From NCBI GenBank assembly GCA_002049455.2, contig KV918832.1, positions 29,151 through 93,150 on the forward strand: a DNA stretch of 64,000 nucleotides, read 5' to 3'. A program made the position numbers and the translations under genes. Each line of letters starts with the position of its first letter. The stretch's first letter is position 1. Source of the stretch: Porphyra umbilicalis. Its lineage: Eukaryota; Rhodophyta; Bangiophyceae; Bangiales; Bangiaceae. Under the pieces are notes generated by a model. The model was given only the letters and a program-made list of their open reading frames with translations, did not search any database and had not been told where the DNA came from. Below, in pieces: positions 44,934 to 57,043 of the stretch.

Positions 44934-46360
44934 GCGCAGTGCACCTTGTTGCTGGATCCACCACGAGCCTCGTTTTCCCCCAAATCGCTCGTAAACGCTC
45001 GTTGAAAACGGGCTCCTGCTCGCACGCTAGGAGTGTTTGCTCGTATCCCGACGAAAAAACTCGTTGTGGCGCGTTAGCGACGAGATTAGGGCGTGATTAA
45101 GAGCTCGATGAAGTCCGCTCAAGTTCTTACAAGTGCGACCTGATACACTAAACGGAAGCGGTGCACAGTACCGGATCTGTTCCGAGTAGGGCAAGAAATA
45201 CGTAGAAGGACACCATTGTGCAGCCCACCAGCAGAGGACGGTCGCGCCGACTCCGGGGCGGTGAGTGGGAAGGGAGCAGACAGTTTTCGCAACCTGACGC
45301 CTCTCTACCGGCGTTACCCGCTCTGGCCGCCGCCGCTGCCGACACCCTTTCGCGGCCTCCTGTTCCTGCGGGGGCAAGCAAGAATCCCGATCTCGTACCA
45401 ATAGAAGAAATAGGACGTGGCCTCGCAATCGAGGGTGCAGTCCCGGCTCACTCATTTCCTGCACTGCCCGACCCCCCCCCCCCCCCCGCAAGCACTCGTC
45501 TCTCGTACCAATAGAAGAAGTGCAGTGCCAGCTCACTCCTTGCCTGCGCTGCCCTCCCCTTTGCCCTCCCCCGGCCTCCCCTCACCACGGCACCCGCGTC
45601 CAGTGCACAGTTCCCAGCTATGCCCAGTGTTCGGCGGCGCCGGTGGTGCCGGTGGGGGGGGGGTGGGCATCGTGGGGGGGGGGCAGCGGAAGGGGGGGGG
45701 GGCAGAGGCGGGGGGCGGGGGGGCAGTCAACCTACGCCACACACGTGGCAGCCGAACCGGGGGATAGCCGCCGGTGGCAGCCGCAGCGGACGGGACTGCA
45801 GTTGGTGAACGAGGAGTACAGAGCTGCTTGGCTACCTCTGAAAAGGGATGGGGGAGGCGCCACAGTTATCGAGGGCGCGTGTGCCCAATGTGTAGCGGAG
45901 AGGCCGTGGCGGCGCCAGGCAGGCAAACGCCGGCAGCGACCAGGACTGGGCAACCACGCCAAGTCAGCGGCCCCGTGGATCGATGCGGATCGCGCCGTAA
46001 CCCCTGCGGCTTTTTGGCCGCCGGGAAGCCTCTTTTCCGTTCGGGATGCACCGTTCGTTGGCACTCGTCGAAGAACATAATGGAGTGGGAAATTTCATTT
46101 CCCCAGCCATTGCCGTACGTTTGCACGTGCGCATTTTCACCATGTCGCTCAAGACCATAGGAAGCGGCTCTCAAAGAGGCTTCTTATACATCCAAGAAGT
46201 CATTGAAAAATGCGGTCATGCAAACGTCTGCATGTTTCAACATGTTTTTTCAAAAACATCGCCTCGTACAGGTGCTTCCGAGGGGTCGTGCAAGTTTTTG
46301 CACGAGCCATTCGGGGGAAAACGAGGCTCGTGGTGGATCCAGCAACGAGGTGCACTGCGC
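44934..46360. mobile_element. 1.43-kb TIR element
   Basis: GCGCAGTGCACCT...GTTGCTGGATCCACCACGAG followed by CCTCGTTTTCCCCC at 44,934-44,990 is repeated inverted at 46,302-46,360 with few mismatches. Small palindromes near the right end include CGTGCAAGTTTTTGCACG. No transposase is seen inside, so it appears non-autonomous. Confidence 0.7.
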
Positions 46361-47442
46361 AGGTCGACCCCATCTTGAGTCGAGCCCCCAAGGGCGCGCA
46401 CTCTGCAATGTTGGTGAAACGCGGTTAAATTTGCGCGCTATTATTCATCCAATGAGTGATCAGAATCTGTGCCGACACCCGTGATCCAGCCAGTACTCTA
46501 ACAGATTGGATGCCATGGCCCGCGATGCTGACAGCGGGCCACTTGCCACTGCTGGTCGAATTACAGGGAACCTCTCTCGTCGCAAGTGCCACCATCCGAT
46601 GCTTCTCCACAGGAACTTCGTGTCCTCCTTTTCGGCCTCATTACCCCTTGTCCTTCCACGTTGATGGTACCAGCTACTAGTTTTCCGGCTGGGTCGCATG
46701 CTCACCCTATTTTTTCTTCCGCACACCGCTCCAGCACTCTGTTTGTCTCTCTACTTCTCCTCCTACCCTTCGCCTCCTCCCGGTACTCCCATCCGGTCGT
46801 GCTTCAGTCGTTTTGGGTGGAACCCTCGCCCTTGCCTCGTGTCCACCCTTCTCCTCTTTTGCTGGCTATTCGTCTCGTATGCTCCGCAGTGACGATCAGA
46901 ATAGGATCATTGTACAGACTATTCGTCGACTTGATAAGCATAGAACAGCCAAGGCAGTAAGAGAGCAACCCAGATCTGGGAACAGTGAGAGGGGGGAGGG
47001 CAAGGAGGGGCACGGGCGTCGACGACAGCGTCATGATCCAAACCGTGTGTCATCAACTGAAAAAGAAGCCGTTTATAAAAGCTGTGTCAGGTACTGTATT
47101 CGGAAGTGCCACACCCATGTACTCCACCGACCAAATCATTTGTGGACCAGTAGCACCCATTTCTCGTCACTTGGTCACATGGTCAACGGCACGACGGCTA
47201 GGCGGTTGCCATTGGCTGGCGGCGAATGCCCGTCATCGACATTCGCACCTTTGTTTACTCAATACAATTATGTGTTGTGGGGACACTCTAGGCCATGAAC
47301 ACCAGGTTGTATCCAAAAGTGACGGCTCCGTACTGGCCCCACCTCATCGATCATCTCATTGCCCATGCCTTGGTGTCGTTGGTGGCTGGAATAAATGGCT
47401 CACATCGACCGAGCTGCTCTTTTAGTAGCACAATCTGCGCGC
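46361..47442. other. No gene recognised
   Basis: The region contains pyrimidine-rich stretches and short open frames without family resemblance. Nothing further can be supported. Confidence 0.4.
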
Positions 47443-48290
47443 ATAGAGACCTCCGGCAACTGCGACGTGGGTATCGGATGTGGGTAGTTTGTGGGTCGCC
47501 CGACTGGTTTGTTAAGGAAGCCACATCCACCCTTTGGAGCTTCGGCATGTATCAAATGTGGGTCGGCGGTCTGCCACACTCCTTGCGGATTCGCTTACAG
47601 TGTGAGGGGGTAGAAAATCCTGACGGCGCCGGTAACGGCGCCGTGTGCCCAGGCCTGCGATCGCGGGTGCACTGCCGACGGCGCCGGTGACGGCGCCCTG
47701 TGCGTACACCTGCGGGTGGGCCGGTGCATTGGGAGACGCCGGGCGCGCAGCAGATGTGCTGGCAGTCGAGTTGAGCTTGTCGGCGGGTGGTGCGGACACG
47801 GTGACGGTCGGGGGTGTTGTCGATTTGGAGTGGGCGTTGGGGTCAGCGAGAGGATCGGTGCAAATGCATGATGAGGAGTTGGCGGTCATGATGTAAGCAG
47901 CGTGGTAAAAATGGAACAGAAAGGATCGTCGGTGGGTGGGTGGGTGGGTGGGTGGTGGGAGAACGGGTATCAATGGCACCGAGAAGACGCGGCTGGGAAA
48001 GGGCGCCGGACGTGTGCGAGAAGAGCGATTGGGCGACTGTCCTTCGCAACCCGTAAGACCGGGCATCGAAGGCCAACGGATGCCAGCGATTGGCGGAAAC
48101 AGCCATGTAAGGTACTCATGGACTGCTACGTGGCTGCGGTCACCTCGGTCGGTACCGGTTTTTGACTTGGGTCGAAGGGCCTCCTTAGCGATATATGGGA
48201 TGGAAATGTGTGTCCAAGGCTTAACGTGGCGTGAAACGTGTCCGCGACCCCTGCCGTCGACCCACATTTGACATGCCGAAGGTCTCTAAT
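47443..48290. mobile_element. 848-bp TIR element, uninterrupted relative of 16,814-18,930
   Basis: The ends ATAGAGACCTCCGGCA and TGCCGAAGGTCTCTAAT form an inverted repeat with one mismatch. The interior matches the flanks of the interrupted element, including the 56-bp repeats (47,622-47,715) and the GGGT-repeat tract (about 47,931-47,957). It shows the pre-insertion structure of the nested element. Confidence 0.8.
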
Positions 48291-49993
48291 GTCGTCACTC
48301 TAAATGACGATCGATTGGTGCTGAGCCATGCACGTGGCCATAGTAAGACCCAACCCTGTCGAGTCATACAGGTGGCAACTGGCCTATTCCATGTGATTCT
48401 GTGGATTGACCAGTCGTTCTCAAATGGACGTCTCTGCACGAAGTCGATCGCACACCACGGCACCGCCAGCCACCCCCCCAATTCCAGGCACGTGGGTGCA
48501 ATACCCCGACCTTTAGGGTGGTGGCGCGCTGGGCGACGCATCGACACCGGGCACGCCGGCCGGCTCCATAGCCGCGAGCGCGCATGGGGGCACGCACAGC
48601 CACGTTGCCGTCGCGGGGAGACCGTGGGTCGGGGAATGGGGTGCCGATGCCGTCACCGCAGCGGCGGCGGCCCGTCGGCGTCGCGCGACGCCCACAGGAG
48701 GGGCCGTCACTCATCCGGGCTGCGTACCTGCGCACGGCGGGCCGGGCGGCGGACACGGCGCACGGGCGGGCGGGTGGGACTGATCGCGCGGGGCGCCTCT
48801 AACCGCGCCGCGAGAGGGCGTCAGCAACCGCCGACGCGCCGCTGCAACAGAAGACGGCGCGCAGACACGATCACGCGCGGGTCATCGTGGTCGCGTTGAA
48901 CCCCGGAAGTCGCTTCGCGCGGTCGCCGCTCGCAACTCGGGGCGGTGGGGTGGGGCACAGGGGCAGGCGCCGTCCGTGCCCAGTGATCCTTGTGGCAGGA
49001 CAGTCCTTCTCAGCCTCGTAACTCCATTCGCTTTATAGGGTCATCGCGACTCTTTCGACGCTGACACGCCCTCAGATCCCCTGTATTCTGCCGCCGCAAT
49101 CCCAGCTCGGGCCCACAATCTCACAATATTTCCCAATTTTGTCCCGAAGGGTCGCAACCCCGGCCCAACGCCACTCGAAGTCGCACTCAACGTCCAAGAA
49201 TCCTCTTGCAGGGCAGTCTGAGCGGTATCCTGCACAGCTCAGGCCCGACAGGTCTTGTTTGGGCTTAAAGTATGAAACAAGCTCCATGGGCCGGGGCAGC
49301 ACCCGGGCCTAAGATCCGCTGCGTCCTGCAGAAGATGTGGAAGTATTATGCAACTTATGGAAACATATACAACACACGAAGGGTCGAAGAGCACGCCCTC
49401 TGAACCGTCTCGAGCGTCGCCGCCGCGAACAAAGCCGATATGCACATGCGTTCTTTAGCAACCCGCTCCTCCCTCTTTCTACACGCTTTTTCCCGGGTAT
49501 CAGTCCTGCTTCTCGGAGCTTGTCGCACCCTCATTCGCCCACGCCATCTCCTGAAAATAGAAGTACTGGACGACCTTGCCCAGGTACAGGTGGTTTCGTG
49601 CCATGAGCACGAGTCGCTTCGAGCGCGCCCCACAAGGCGAAGAGTAAACGGAATTATATGCTCATAGCAGTACGGCACAACTTTTTCAACGAGCCTGTTC
49701 TACTGACGTACTTGCTTGATATTAAATCAGTACTGCACGCACTTTTGTTGTGGTTTCGAACGCCTCAAAATGCCTCGGTATAGCTGACGGCCCATTTGAG
49801 CTACTGCCCTGTTTTGCACTGTACTACGTGTAGAACGTATGCACTATGTGTACAGCACGATCAAGGCCACCCGACCCGCCAAAGCCTTCCTGGTGCCGTC
49901 AAGGATAATGCAGTCCGTCCCCGTACCCAATGTCCAGTTTTTTTCGAGCCTTCCTCTTCCACTTCTCAACTAGCTCGGCAGTGGCCACGCACG
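48291..49993. other. No gene recognised
   Basis: Open frames between 48,300 and 48,900 are Arg/Gly-rich and unconvincing. The stretch before 49,994 would be the upstream region of the acidic protein that follows, but no defined promoter element is visible. Confidence 0.4.
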
Positions 49994-50677
49994 ATGGAGG
50001 CGCTGGTTGCTCGCAGCGTGCTCGTTCCCGGAGCTGCGGCGGATCAAGAAGATCGCTCTGTCAATACCAATGCTCGCTACTTGTTTCCGCATGCCGGTGC
50101 CATTGCCCCGGACAACCCAGCATCACAAGAACAACCCGGCTCCAGCTCATCTGCGCCCCTGCCCGATGGTGTTGCCCACGAGTTGGACTCTGACTCGGGC
50201 GCTGACAGACACTGCGAAGAGGATGGCGTGGTAACGGAAGAGGATATTGCGGTACGGCATGAAGTGCAGAATGAGTTGGAGGCCGCCATGAGCGCTGTCA
50301 TTGCATCACCGGAGCAGCGGGCTACCATGAAGCTGTCCTGGCACAGCGCGCGCATGCGTGCAGTAGCCGCTGATATGCCGTTTGGGCGCGACGATCCGGA
50401 CAAGATGTTCAACCGCGTTTAAGAAGGCGGCAATAAGGGCATGTGGTTGCGCACGCAGCGCGTTGTGTGCTGGATTGCGGGCTTCATTGCAGCCGTGCTG
50501 ATCATGCCAGCGATTGGCGACGACGCAACGGACGAGGCCATTGAGGATGGCGTGTTCAAGAAATTCAAGAACCTGACGACGGCGACGCCGCTGTACATCC
50601 GCGTCTTTCTCGACAGCAGACGCGTGGAACACGCAGTCGGTGGTGGAAAGCTGCCTGTCAAGATGGTCACGGTATAG
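49994..50677 (+). pseudogene. Acidic unknown protein, interrupted ORF
   Basis: The frame starts at an ATG (MEALVARSVLVPG) and has balanced composition: an acidic middle (HELDSDSGADRHCEEDGVV) and a helical stretch of 40 residues. The same frame continues past one interruption with GFIAAVLIMPAIGDDATDEA and FKKFKNLTTATPLYIRVFLD. The family is not recognised. It lies about 470 bases upstream of the Ulp1-like domain on the same strand and could be its N-terminal region or a separate gene of the same element. Confidence 0.4.
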
Positions 50678-51150
50678 AACGATTTGAAGCTCATGGGCTA
50701 CTAGTTTGCGCAAGCAAAGCTGGCGGCCTCGGTGAGGTCACCGTCTTTTTCGCCCGACTGCGAAGCACGGGGACAGCCGTACCGGCGCAAGAACGTCTTG
50801 AACGCGGAGGTCTTGAACAAGAATGCAGTTGAGACTGGCACGCACGCCGGTATGTTTCTTGGACCGTAAGCAGTTGATGAGCAGTTGACATACGTCGTGC
50901 TCTCGGATGAGACTCCATGTCAAAATGTCAGAGATGCATCATGTGAAGGGTATTACGTCACTTTGTCTTGGGTCCAAGATGTGTCACAGCACTCGCACCG
51001 TTAATCTGATATACTGTTGGCGACGTGCTCACGCTGTAGTATCTCTGTGACGATGCGTCGTCTACCTCTCTTTTTTCTTCCTCTGGACACCCTCATGCAC
51101 GACAGGTACGACCGACACCGGTACATAAATGTTGTTAACCGGAGGGCGAG

Positions 51151-51836
51151 ATGCCGAGGCCCACGCCTGAAGCTGTCGCCTTCCGGTACGCCGCGGGTTC
51201 GATGCCGCCAGTAGTAGTGCAGGACGTGAAAATTTCAAACCTGCTGAGGGACACTCCTTTTCCGGACGCGGTGGTCAACTTCTACAGCTTGTGGCTTTTG
51301 GAGAAAATCTCATCAACCTCCATGCAGCGCATTGCCATCATGCCTTCACCGTGCGCGACTCGCTGCGCGTCACAAACCGGCCTCATAAGATGCTGCCGGC
51401 CGCAGATGCCGTGCAGATTGACGCCATGATCTTCATGTTCACTATATGCAGCTGCTGGTACCTCGTGGTGCTGCGTGACTTTCCATTCGTGGCCAAGTTC
51501 CTCGGCAGTGAGTCCAATCCTCGCAGGAATGCTGTTTGCGGAGGCAGCTTGGTGTTTTGCTCCTCGCACCGAAGCAATGCGTCCGAGATTGAGCGCACTG
51601 TCAAGGGATACATTGCACATGTTTGGATGGCGTTCAAGAAGGTGCCCAAGTCGGGGTGGCGTGCCGTTATGTCTAAACTATGCAGCGGCTTGCAAATGTC
51701 CTTCGCTCCTGTCGAGCGCGAGGTCGGGGTCAACGACTCTGCGCTCTTTGCACTCGGAAACCTGACCGCGTTCTTCTCAAGCAGCACGACGGGGCGACTC
51801 TTCACGACAATGCCCGGCTACAGCAAGGAGCATTAG
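51151..51836 (+). pseudogene. Ulp1/SENP-like (C48) protease domain lacking an evident catalytic triad
   Basis: Ulp1-type enzymes cut ubiquitin-like SUMO from proteins, and copies are carried by several plant and algal DNA transposons. The N-terminal motif DVKISNLLRDTPFPDAVVNF resembles the family's LND-VINFYL segment. A later stretch, AVQIDAMIFMF followed by CWYLVVLRDF, resembles the IFIPI...HW-L-V segment. The last part, APVEREVGVNDSALFALGNL, resembles the Q-NG-DCG-F segment. At the positions where the family has His, Asp and Cys this copy shows other residues, so it is probably inactive as a peptidase. One frame change near 51,290 separates the first motif from the rest. Similarity is by motif order only. 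Confidence 0.5.
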
Positions 51837-52001
51837 TGGTCTCTCGCAGGCGTCGTGCCCTGGCGAGAAGCCATTCTCGACGTTTGCAGCTCACTGAACG
51901 GTCTTCATGTGACCTGCGGACGTACCGTAGAATCGGCGACCGTCCCTGACGTAGTTCCGTCCGGTACTGTGCGGAAAGAGCGCTCCCCGAAGGGCACCAT
52001 T

Positions 52002-53468
52002 ATGGACGCGAGTCATCTGTTCACGGCACGTGACGATTCCGACATTGGCGACCGGGAGGCGATGCGGCCGCCCAAGACCGTGAAGGTCGGCCCGATGACC
52101 GAGGGAGACGCCAGCATTGTGCCCGGTATGCGAACGGACTCAATGCCGGCGCTGAGTGCGCCATTAACCAAATCGACGGGTCCTGGAACTTTGACGGCCG
52201 CAGCTATCAAGGAGCTGTCGTGCGCGACACATCCGCCTGCGATGGCCACTCAGCGGAAGGAGATGTCCCCCGCTTGCTCCAACGCGACGGCGACGACGAT
52301 GCCGCCGGCGTGTGGGTCTGACAAGCTGAACGTGAAAACGTGTGCACAGCCGCCTTTGTCTGCGCGGGTCATGAGCAACGAAAGAACGCCCACCAACATG
52401 GCGCAGACAGCGCCTGCTCTGTCCCAGGTGGCACCGTCAGCAGATGCCCTGGCGCTGCCTTCCGTTACACCCATGGCCGAAACGCCCGTCAAGAATACGC
52501 CGTCTTCATGCGCCATGCCCAAGTCTACGACACTCTCCAAGCCATTCCTGACGGCCCCTGCCCAGCAGGAGATTCCCAATGCTGGCTCATTCTTTTCGAA
52601 GGCGTCGCAGGCACCGAACGTACGTGGTGGCCTCAACTCACAGCCATCACCAGTAAGAACAGACAACGGGCAGGCGGCTCGTTCATTACCACCACATCCT
52701 GCCACTCGCCCAAAACACGACTGCGGAGCAGCACACGTACCAGCAACGTGGAAGTCGGCCGACGCGACAGGCCAGTCCCCCAAAGTGAGCGCCAAGCTGC
52801 TGCACTGTGCAGTCTGGCGGGGACGAACAGACGAAATTGACGTCTTAATGCGCGGCGGTGGCTCCCCGGACTCGCGCGTGGTCGGCAAGCCGTTGACACC
52901 ATTTCTGGTGGACATCCGCCACTGCAGCATGCCGAACGTTGATTTGCTTCTCCGTCACGGTGCTGATGCTACCGAAAGTTCTCTTGGTGGCGTCAGCTCA
53001 GTGCGGATGGCATGCTCTGTTGGCCAAGTCGACTTCCTTCGTCTGCTTCTTCGTGCCGGGGTAAGCGCCGACATGTGTGGGATTGGCGGATGGACGCGGT
53101 TGCTAGAGATGTCCTTTGCTCGGGCAGTTCCGTGCGCTGAGGCGCTCCTGGACATGTACCTTGGCAGGCGGCGGGCAGATTCAGTTCGATCAGACAGGAA
53201 TGGTCACACACCGCTGTTCGTCGCAAGCTCTTGTGGCTTCCTTCCCCTTGTAGGCGTGCTGCTGGATGCAGGGGTGCCGGCAGCATCCATTAGGCCCAAT
53301 GGCCACACTGCATTGATGGCGGCGGCAAGGAAAGGCCATCGGCTCGTCTCGCGCCGGCTGCTACTGCTCATGAGCATGCAGGAGCAGCTGGAGGGCCTCA
53401 CGGCGGCGCAGCGAAGCGACCAGCCGCACGTTTTCCGTTTTATCATGGGGCTGGCAGGCCCTGAGTAG
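52002..53468 (+). CDS. Ankyrin-repeat protein, 488 residues
   Basis: The first ATG gives MDASHLFTARDDSD. Residues 1-260 are Ser/Thr/Pro/Ala-rich and probably disordered. Residues about 265-480 hold six ankyrin-type repeats, for example VDFLRLLLRAGVSADMCGIGG, HTPLFVASSCGFLPLVGVLL and HTALMAAARKGH. Ankyrin repeats bind other proteins; no second domain is visible. The reading frame extends upstream of this ATG (no stop back to 51,836) and is the same frame as the Ulp1-like ORF, only one stop codon apart, so the two may once have been one protein or may be read as neighbours of one element. Confidence 0.8.
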   Translation: MDASHLFTARDDSDIGDREAMRPPKTVKVGPMTEGDASIVPGMRTDSMPALSAPLTKSTGPGTLTAAAIKELSCATHPPAMATQRKEMSPACSNATATTMPPACGSDKLNVKTCAQPPLSARVMSNERTPTNMAQTAPALSQVAPSADALALPSVTPMAETPVKNTPSSCAMPKSTTLSKPFLTAPAQQEIPNAGSFFSKASQAPNVRGGLNSQPSPVRTDNGQAARSLPPHPATRPKHDCGAAHVPATWKSADATGQSPKVSAKLLHCAVWRGRTDEIDVLMRGGGSPDSRVVGKPLTPFLVDIRHCSMPNVDLLLRHGADATESSLGGVSSVRMACSVGQVDFLRLLLRAGVSADMCGIGGWTRLLEMSFARAVPCAEALLDMYLGRRRADSVRSDRNGHTPLFVASSCGFLPLVGVLLDAGVPAASIRPNGHTALMAAARKGHRLVSRRLLLLMSMQEQLEGLTAAQRSDQPHVFRFIMGLAGPE

Positions 53469-54007
53469 GTGTTGTTTTATTGATAGCAATATTGGAGCGC
53501 TGTTGCACCGTATCTCTCTAGTAGACGACTGTACCATTCGTTTCATATCCGACGTTTTTGGCTTGGTCCGATACCCCTTTATTTTTTCTACCATAGAGCA
53601 ACAACGCGCATAATGCATGTCGTAGGGTCCTGCATTGTGTGCTCCTTACGCGCGCAACTGCACACGCAGTACTTGAACAAGATATGCACTGACGAAATAT
53701 CGCCAGCAGATCCTCTTGAGTGTATTGCGTGTCCGACGTCTTCATCATGGCACCGTGTGTCGCTCAGGACGCGCAAGGCCGTCGTGTGCATGGCGTCTTC
53801 TGTTTTTCAGGGTAGTGCTTTTCCGCAGGCACGTTTTGGCTTGTGCGGGAGCGGCGTGTGCGGTCTAAGTGCTAACGTGAGCCACTGTGTTGCCGATGTG
53901 ACAAAAAAGCCAAGACATGTGTATGATACGGGGTCAGGAGAATTGCGACAAGTGCGGAAACAACTGTGAGGAACATCAAGTTCGCCGTAGTTGACGAAAC
54001 TCGACTC

Positions 54008-54808
54008 TTAAGCAGTGATGCGCTCCTGAAGAGCAGTGTGCTCGACGACGTAGAGCACCACCTCCGCCACCCACTTCTTCACGGTCACGCGCTCCTCGTT
54101 CTTCTCACTTGCATCCCGCGAGAGAAGCTCCTTGCTCCTGAACTCCTTGTCGTCTTTCATCTCCATGACGACGCGTAGCACCCACTGGTGCTCTTGGGCC
54201 GGTGTCGTGGCCCTGTACGTTCGCGCCCCCTCTCGGAGAATGGGGTACGTCTTCCGCTGGAAGCCGGGCGGCTTCCCACTCAGCTTTTTCTTGATCAGAC
54301 ACGTGTTGTAGAGGCCAGATGACGAGCGCTGCTGCAGGCTCCTGTACTCGGGCAGAAGCTTGCGCACCTTCGCGCGCACAACAGATACCTCCGGGGCCCT
54401 CTCCTTCTTCACGTCGCAGTAGTGGACGATGACTAAGGATAAGACGGCAAGCCGCACCCAGACGTCGCACCGCTTCCGCCGAAGGTTCCCGCGCGGTGCC
54501 TTCCCCTTCCGCGTTTTGGAGAGCGGTTCTAACTACGAGCTCATGTTCAACGACTCGGTGTGCGAGATGTCGCCGTCGTTCAGCACCTGGTAGCATCGGT
54601 GCTTCACCTTCTTCTTGAGTTGTTCAGCTTGTGAGCGGGCAGACGGCACATGGGGGCTGCGGGGCAGGCCGAAGAGGCAATGCCGTCCGCGTCCGGAACG
54701 TTCGGGAGCAGCCGAGCGGATTGGGGGCGTAGGGCGTGTGCGGGTGGTCGGATGTGTTGCTAGGGGCTGCGCGGGAATTAAAGCCACCTGGAGGGGCCGG
54801 CGATCCAC
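54008..54808 (-). pseudogene. Basic protein of unknown family, interrupted
   Basis: A frame on the minus strand, with one interruption, encodes a Lys/Arg-rich protein: CYQVLNDGDISHTESLN in its N-terminal half, then KTRKGKAPRGNLRRKRCDVW, and a C-terminal helical part with QEHQWVLRVVMEMKDD. The DGDISHTES motif resembles DGEISHTAT in the plus-strand gene at 56,318, which suggests a diverged pair. Function unknown. Transposon or host origin cannot be decided. Confidence 0.4.
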
Positions 54809-54899
54809 GCCGGCTGGCGGAGACGGCCATAGATGCCAGTTGATTCGTCCAGTTGCGATGCCCCGTGCTCACCATAGCCATTTATATACAGCTTTTGGC

Positions 54900-56316
54900 G
54901 CCGTCCTGTCGGGTCTGTGGCCCGCGCTGGCGCCCGCGCCAGAAGGCCCCAGGTCGTGGTTTACGCGGCTCTCCGTGTTGTCAGTTCGTGCCCGTCTTGG
55001 CACGGCGGGAGACGAGGCGGGAAGCCCCAAAAGTTTTCACAGGTGTGAAGGGGGTCCTGGAAGGCCGTGCAGAGGGCGCTGGGTGATGCTGTGGCGTCTG
55101 CCCCGGCGACTGACCAGCTGGTGTCAGTGTCGCTCGCTCGAGAATGGTCGCGAATGGCTCTCTGGAAGTGGCGAGCTAGTAGAAGGCCGCGGCGGTGACG
55201 TACACAGGTAGATTGTCAGTCGCCGCGCCTGCGTGCGGATGATAGATGTCAACCAGACAAGGAGGGCTGGGCTTCATCAGCTGTGTGGTGGCTGTCAGGT
55301 TTTGTGGTCGCGCCGGAGGCTTTGTAGGAGCTCAAAAGATCCCCACGCTGCCGCCCTCTGACGTGGCGTTCGTCGGATAGAGCGCGACGGGTACGCCTTC
55401 GTGCTTGACACGATTGACGCGCTCAAAAGTTGGGCGATTCTACCGCGACCGTGCCAGAGACCGAGTAGCCTTCGTAAATCGTGCTGGTGCCCCATCGGAC
55501 ACGGAGGGCCGTGCTGGAGTCACTGTTGATATGGCCGACGGCCACCACAACGGGAACGCACGGCCGTGCCCGCGGGGCTTTTTTCGGCGCTCGTGCTTTC
55601 GGCTGCCTGGTATTGGGGAGGCGACACGAGGTAGGCCGTCTGAGCTGTGGGGCGGCGGTCGGGTTCTCCAGCCTCAACGGCAGCAGCGGAGGGGTTTACC
55701 CTGCCAGTCCCATTCGCGCTGTCATCTCCTGAACCACGTCGGCTCCGCCGCCTTCTTGGCAATTACGAAAGCGTGTCAGCGAACACGGCCGCGTGTGCAT
55801 CAGTGGCCGAGTGGCACGAAAGAATCTTCTATACCGAGCGCGATGCAGAGGGTAGTGTCAGGGCGTTGCATGGATTGCCCACTGCGGCTGTGACCGACGC
55901 GTGAGTAGCGTCAGTGAGCACGCCCGTCAGTGCGCGAGTGGTGTTGTAGACGCCAAGGTAGTCGGTAGAGGCACGGTGTCTGGCCCAACGGTCGCTTTGG
56001 CAGCTGTGTGCCGCTCGCATTGGCGGCGCCTGCCGCCGAGCAGTCCATGTGCGGCCACCGGCGGCCCTGTTTTTGAATTGGGGGCCTGGTACCCGGCCGA
56101 CAGAGGCATGCGGGGCAGTACAAGCTTCTGCAAAGATTTGTGGGTGGACGTGTTACCCACATGCGATCAGATTTCCGCAGTCGTCGGCCCCCATCACTCG
56201 AGCGCTCCCACCGGCCTCACGTCCTTCCCCCCGCCCCCTCTCACCTCCCATCGTGCCCCGCTCTGGTGCGTCACCTCCTCGGTGCTTCTGTGTCGGGCTG
56301 CCGCCCCTTCATCACG
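54900..56316 (-). other. Decayed coding stretch of unknown origin
   Basis: Several short minus-strand segments have the composition of real protein, for example around 55,450-55,560 and 55,210-55,290, but they are scattered over frames and no family is recognised. This looks like a fossil gene or genes, broken in several places. A virus-like origin cannot be excluded and is not supported either. It lies between the two related genes at 54,008-54,808 and 56,318-57,043. Confidence 0.3.
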
Positions 56317-56317
56317 A

Positions 56318-57043
56318 TGAAAAAGGCCACCGTGTCGCACAAGGCGGAGGCTTCGTCGGAGTTGTCGGCGGAAGACGGCATGCGGGTCCGCCGCCACTCA
56401 GCGGCTGACCGCTGTCGCCTCGCCGCGGGGCTTCACGACCTCGAGGCGCTGGAAGACGGGGAGATCTCGCACACGGCCACCCCATCGCAGTCGTTGGGCG
56501 GCTCTGGCAGCAGCTCGGGGGTCTCGACCGCCTCCGCAGGGCCTCTCGCGCTGGCGCCTTCGGGGTCGACTGCGTCACCGTGTTGACGCGTCGAAATTGC
56601 GCCCCTCTGAGCGCAGCTCCCGTGCTAAGCTGACGCAGCAGACGCTGACGCCGGCGACATAGTAGGGGCATGAGAACCGCCCCCTGCGCTCTGACGAGGA
56701 GGATACCGTTCTCTTCGCCAAGCGCATATCTAAGAAAGCCAAGGGCATCCGCGTGGAGAAGGCGGAGGAGCTTGAGCGTCTTCTGGTGGCCGTCGCAGCG
56801 GCCAAGGACGCCATGAAGGTGGCGGACAAGATTATGAGAATATCGAAGGAGGCGGTCAAGACCACCTGCCAGGTGCTCGAGTCGACGGAGCAGGGTCAGG
56901 GAAGGTTGGGAACGCTGCTTATGGGACTCTGTGGATGGCGCATTCTGCTACAGATTAAAGAAGACGCGAAGGGCAACACACTCCCTCGAAGCGTGCTACT
57001 AGCAAATGTCGTACGAGGAAAGCGCGAAAAGAAAAGAATATAG
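56318..57043 (+). pseudogene. Unknown protein with DGEISHT motif and C-terminal helix, interrupted
   Basis: The 5' part (from the ATG of MKKATVSHKAEASSEL) holds LEALEDGEISHTATPSQSLG and a Ser/Gly-rich tail. After a break, 56,753-57,043 encodes a helix-rich part (EKAEELERLLVAVAAAKDAM and VADKIMRISKEAVKTTC). The pieces are probably parts of one gene. The N-terminal motif recurs on the minus strand at 54.6 kb. Family not recognised. Confidence 0.4.

Noticed and set aside
49994-57043. A non-standard genetic code to explain interrupted ORFs
   Set aside because: The ankyrin, PP2C and plastid-targeted genes read cleanly with the standard code, so decay of old genes is the simpler explanation.
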